Source of the DNA: Blastococcus sp. VKM Ac-2987
GTDB taxonomy: Bacteria > Actinomycetota > Actinomycetes > Mycobacteriales > Geodermatophilaceae
Direction of reading: 5' to 3'
Assembly (NCBI RefSeq): GCF_026967805.1
Contig: NZ_JAPVBG010000003.1
Span: 558,001-622,000 of the forward strand
DNA length: 64,000 nt
Below, one piece after another: positions 62,501 through 64,000 of the stretch (its first letter is position 1; every line of letters begins with the position of its first letter). A program made the translations under genes and the position numbers. Below the pieces are notes generated by a model, which had not been told where the DNA came from, made no database searches, and worked only from the letters and a program-made list of their open reading frames with translations.

Positions 62501-63220
62501 GGGGCCGGGCTGCTGTCGCTCATCGACAGCCGGGACTGGCGCACCGACGCCGATCTGGCCGAGGTCTACGCGGTGTGGGGCGGCTACGCCTACGGCCGGG
62601 ACCTCGACGGCGTGCAGGCCCGCCCGGACATGGAGACCGCCTACCGGCGGATCGCGGTGGCGGCCAAGAACATCGACACCCGCGAGCACGACATCGCCGA
62701 CTCCGACGACTACTTCCAGTACCACGGCGGGATGGTCGCCACGGTGCGCGCGCTGACCGGTAGCTCGCCGAAGGCCTACATCGGCGACTCGACCCGGCCC
62801 GAGCACGTGCGCACCCGCTCGCTGGTCGAGGAGACCTCCCGGGTGTTCCGGGCCCGGGTGGTCAACCCCAAGTGGCTGGCCGCGATGCGCCGGCACGGCT
62901 ACAAGGGCGCATTCGAGATGGCCGCGACCGTCGACTACCTGTTCGGCTACGACGCCACCACCGGCGTGGTCGCCGACTGGATGTACGAGAAGCTGGCCCA
63001 GAGCTACGTGCTGGACCCGGAGAACCGGGAGTTCATGGAGCAGTCCAACCCCTGGGCGCTGCACGGCATCGCCGAGCGGCTGCTCGAGGCCGTGGACCGG
63101 AAGATGTGGGCCGAGCCGGACCCGGCGCTGCTCGCCGAGCTGCAGCAGGCCTACCTGGACACCGAGGGGGACCTGGAGGGCGGGGAGACGCCGGCCGCCG
63201 CCGAGGCGGGCCGGGCCTGA
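59513..63220 (+). CDS. cobN: Cobaltochelatase subunit CobN
   Basis: 1235 residues, the large catalytic subunit that inserts Co2+ into hydrogenobyrinate a,c-diamide. Diagnostic blocks are 'HVGKHGNLEWMPGKTVGLS', 'VLPTGRNFYSVDPRAVPSR', 'GWLCAIKDSQIRDGLHVFG' and 'LVEETSRVFRARVVNPKWL'. It needs an AAA+/VWA partner, here probably the fused ChlID-type protein. GTG start with 'GAGGGAGG' eight bases upstream. A segment near residues 150-173 looks like an insertion. Confidence 0.95.
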   Translation: MSTRSFTLLSTSDTDLLSARSSTADWRLGNPYRAGDLAEFAAGTDLVVVRILGSRRKYEDMVAPLLGLGVPVVVLGGEQLPDAELMELSTVPMGVATEAHTYLAQGGPENMVQLHRFLADTVLLDGEGFEAPAVAPDWGLLDRPAPAGDGGVSIAGSAGDRGAERVRNGGEDTATGPRVAVLYYRAHHLAGNTAFVHTLCEAIETAGGVPVPVYTASLRSVDPEMLDVLRTVDAMVVTVLAAGGSKPATAQAGGDDGAWDVGELARLDVPVIQGLVLGTPRETWAANDDGLSPLDVGNQVAIPEFDGRIISVPFSFKEVDDEGLTSYVPDPERAARVAGTAVAHARLRHTAPADRKIVVMLSAYPTKHSRIGNAVGLDTPASVVRLLAAMAGQGYDIGPFDGAGSLPGVADLDGDALVHALIEAGGQDPDWLTQEQLSGNPVRIPAAEYRRFFDTLPAELTDRMVEHWGPPPGELFVDPTDDCIVFAALRAGNVVVMVQPPRGFGENPIAIYHDPDLPPSHHYLAAYHWLRSSFGAHAVVHVGKHGNLEWMPGKTVGLSASCAPDAALGDLPMVYPFLVNDPGEGSQAKRRAHAVLVDHMVPPMARADTYGDIARLEQLLDEHANIAAMDPPKLPAVRQQIWTLIQAAKLDHDLGLDDRPHDAEFDEMILHVDGWLCAIKDSQIRDGLHVFGSPPEGDARVGLVLAILRARQIWGGSVAMPGLREALGLVEDGSAGLHETDEVEARALALVTAMEEAGWAPGAVPAVVERVLGGPHAEVSKVLDFAVTEVVPRLARTTDEIDMALHALDGGYVPAGPSGSPLRGLVNVLPTGRNFYSVDPRAVPSRLAWETGQGLAESLVERYVTETGEHPRSVGLSVWGTSAMRTSGDDVAQVLALLGVRPVWDEASRRVTTLEPIPLAELGRPRIDVTVRISGFFRDAFPHVVTMLDDAVTLAAGLDESPEQNYVRAHVEADIAEHGDRRRATTRVFGSKPGAYGAGLLSLIDSRDWRTDADLAEVYAVWGGYAYGRDLDGVQARPDMETAYRRIAVAAKNIDTREHDIADSDDYFQYHGGMVATVRALTGSSPKAYIGDSTRPEHVRTRSLVEETSRVFRARVVNPKWLAAMRRHGYKGAFEMAATVDYLFGYDATTGVVADWMYEKLAQSYVLDPENREFMEQSNPWALHGIAERLLEAVDRKMWAEPDPALLAELQQAYLDTEGDLEGGETPAAAEAGRA
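59961..60033 (+). repeat. Repeat-like insertion in the cobN N-terminal region
   Basis: About 73 bases starting after a G-run include GAGGAGCGGAGCGAG and GCGCCGGCGA, a composition unlike the flanking gene. They encode a Gly/Ala/Arg-rich stretch ('SIAGSAGDRGAERVRNGG') between 'DRPAPAG' and 'PRVAVLYYRAHH', where the fold resumes. The cobO upstream gap (46627-46699) contains GAGCGAGCGTGCGAG and GCGCCGGCGA in reverse orientation, suggesting a shared short repeat. Confidence 0.45.
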
Positions 63221-63233
63221 CGCCCGCCCGCCG

Positions 63234-63581
63234 TCACTGCCGCCAGGCGGGGTGGAGGAGCCGGCGGGCGGTCTCGTCGTACCGCCGGGCCGGCCGCGGG
63301 GGCCGGGGGCTGCGGCCCTCCTCCCAGGAGCGCGCCCCTGTCCGCAGGCCGTAACCCACCAGGTGGCGCAGCGCGATGACGACGGCCGTGGTGGCGATCG
63401 CCTGCCAGCTGGGGTCCCCGGCCAGCCGGAGCAGGCCGGCGGCGACCAGCAGGTCCAGCAGGATGCCGAGCGCCAGCGCCGGGCGGCGGGTGGCGGCCAG
63501 GGCAACCAGGCCGCTGACGACCGCGACTCCGGCGACGAACTGCGCGGCGGTCCCGGTGACGGCGGCCAGCGTCGAGCTCAC
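63234..63581 (-). CDS. Small membrane protein, function unknown
   Basis: 115 residues with three hydrophobic segments ('FVAGVAVVSGLVALAA', 'LALGILLDLLVAAGLLRLAG', 'AIATTAVVIALRHLVGYGL') and a basic C-terminus. It resembles the small membrane partner often found beside DUF1622 proteins. GTG start overlaps the stop of the DUF1622 gene by four bases. Confidence 0.75.
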   Translation of the reverse strand: MSSTLAAVTGTAAQFVAGVAVVSGLVALAATRRPALALGILLDLLVAAGLLRLAGDPSWQAIATTAVVIALRHLVGYGLRTGARSWEEGRSPRPPRPARRYDETARRLLHPAWRQ

Positions 63582-64000
63582 CCCGCCTGCCCGGAGCGCG
63601 ACGACGACGCATCCCGGTCCTTCTCGTCCGACGACGAGGTGCCGGACGGCCGGTCCCGGTCGCGGTCCTCCTCGACCTGGCGGCGTTCCTCGGCGATCTC
63701 CTTGCCCAGGAAGTAGTTCAGCACCGTCCGGATGGCGGCGATGGCGGCGAGCTGCCCGATCTCCTCCCAGCTGGGCGCCACGGCGGTGCGCAGGACGTCG
63801 CTGGCGAGCTGGAACTCCAGGCCCAGGGCCAGGAAGCGCCCCAGCGTCAACCGGACCGGCACGAAGCCCGCGGCCCCGCGGTGCCGCAATCCCGCCCAGA
63901 GGAACCGGAGGAACGCGTAGACGGCGCCGATGATGATGACCGCGGCGCCGCACGCCTCGACGATGACGACGAGGACGTTGACGACTTCTTCCAGCAGCGT
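63578..64000 (-). CDS. DUF1622 membrane protein, N-terminus outside window
   Basis: The gene runs off the right edge; 140 codons are visible. Helices 'VVNVLVVIVEACGAAVIIIG' and 'IGQLAAIAAIRTVLNYFLG' bracket 'RLTLGRFLALGLEFQLASDV', the DUF1622 signature. The C-terminal 30 residues are charged (Asp/Arg/Ser). Function unknown. Confidence 0.85.
   Translation of the reverse strand, partial: TLLEEVVNVLVVIVEACGAAVIIIGAVYAFLRFLWAGLRHRGAAGFVPVRLTLGRFLALGLEFQLASDVLRTAVAPSWEEIGQLAAIAAIRTVLNYFLGKEIAEERRQVEEDRDRDRPSGTSSSDEKDRDASSSRSGQAG

Noticed and set aside
59381-63505. Open frame of more than 1,300 codons antisense to cobN
   Set aside because: Composition is Gly/Arg/Val-rich shadow sequence, it covers the riboswitch, and cobN on the other strand is unambiguous.
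1-64000. CRISPR arrays, tRNA or rRNA genes, insertion sequences, phage genes
   Set aside because: No regularly spaced repeats, tRNA or rRNA sequence, transposase or integrase motifs were found on either strand by eye.

Overview
The window is very GC-rich (roughly 74%) chromosomal DNA. GTG starts, four-base GTGA/ATGA stop-start overlaps and short or absent leaders are common. Gene content (GAF-ANTAR regulator, RipA-like NlpC/P60 hydrolase behind a c-di-AMP riboswitch, DivIVA-family protein, CobN-type cobaltochelatase, DUF4247/DUF2617 genes) points to an actinobacterium. Geodermatophilaceae (Blastococcus/Geodermatophilus/Modestobacter) is my best guess, but that is inference. I see no rRNA, tRNA, CRISPR array, phage or insertion-sequence gene; the window reads as core chromosome.

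Region 1 (1-12.5 kb): end of an MDR oxidoreductase, an intradiol ring-cleavage dioxygenase, an FNT-family channel, a cysteine-rich copper-storage protein, a CPA1 antiporter, DUF421 and DUF2254 membrane proteins, a response regulator/histidine kinase/GerMN-lipoprotein operon, a K+-channel-like protein, a metallophosphoesterase and a lipoprotein.

Region 2 (12.5-31.5 kb): single genes and short pairs: HxlR regulator and VOC protein; a cytosolic subtilisin with a stand-alone I9-like inhibitor; a STAS protein; an APH-like kinase with a histidine phosphatase; GAF-ANTAR; Mug-type DNA glycosylase; PAS-GAF-SpoIIE phosphatase; Tat lipoprotein hydrolase; cspA; GH13 enzyme; a broken alpha/beta hydrolase beside a 16-G tract; PspC; a cyclase/ThDP-enzyme pair; and prfC.

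Region 3 (31.6-40.2 kb): a tight five-gene cluster DUF4178-DUF2617-DUF4247-DUF350-membrane spermidine-synthase-like protein, a DivIVA-family gene coupled to a flavohaemoglobin, two transport/cell-wall genes, and a c-di-AMP (ydaO) riboswitch in front of an NlpC/P60 hydrolase.

Region 4 (40.3-63.2 kb): an almost complete cobalamin island. One minus-strand unit behind a cobalamin riboswitch runs chlID, cobO, cobB, cbiM, cbiN, cbiQ, cbiO, then a cobE-cysG fusion. Plus-strand cobL-cobM and cobK, minus-strand cbiD and cobIJ-cobH-cobG, and cobN behind a second cobalamin riboswitch complete it. The pathway is mixed: CobG and CobN are aerobic-type enzymes, CbiD is the anaerobic-type C1 methyltransferase, and a fused ChlI-ChlD protein appears to replace CobS/CobT as CobN's partner. 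Cobalt import (CbiMNQO), corrin-ring synthesis, cobalt insertion and adenosylation are thus encoded together.

The most unusual sequence-level features are a palindromic element lying in frame inside chlID, the cobE-cysG fusion with a strong internal ribosome binding site, a 61-bp inverted repeat inside the cobalamin operon, and several leaderless-type promoters (TAnnnT about 6-8 nt before the start codon).
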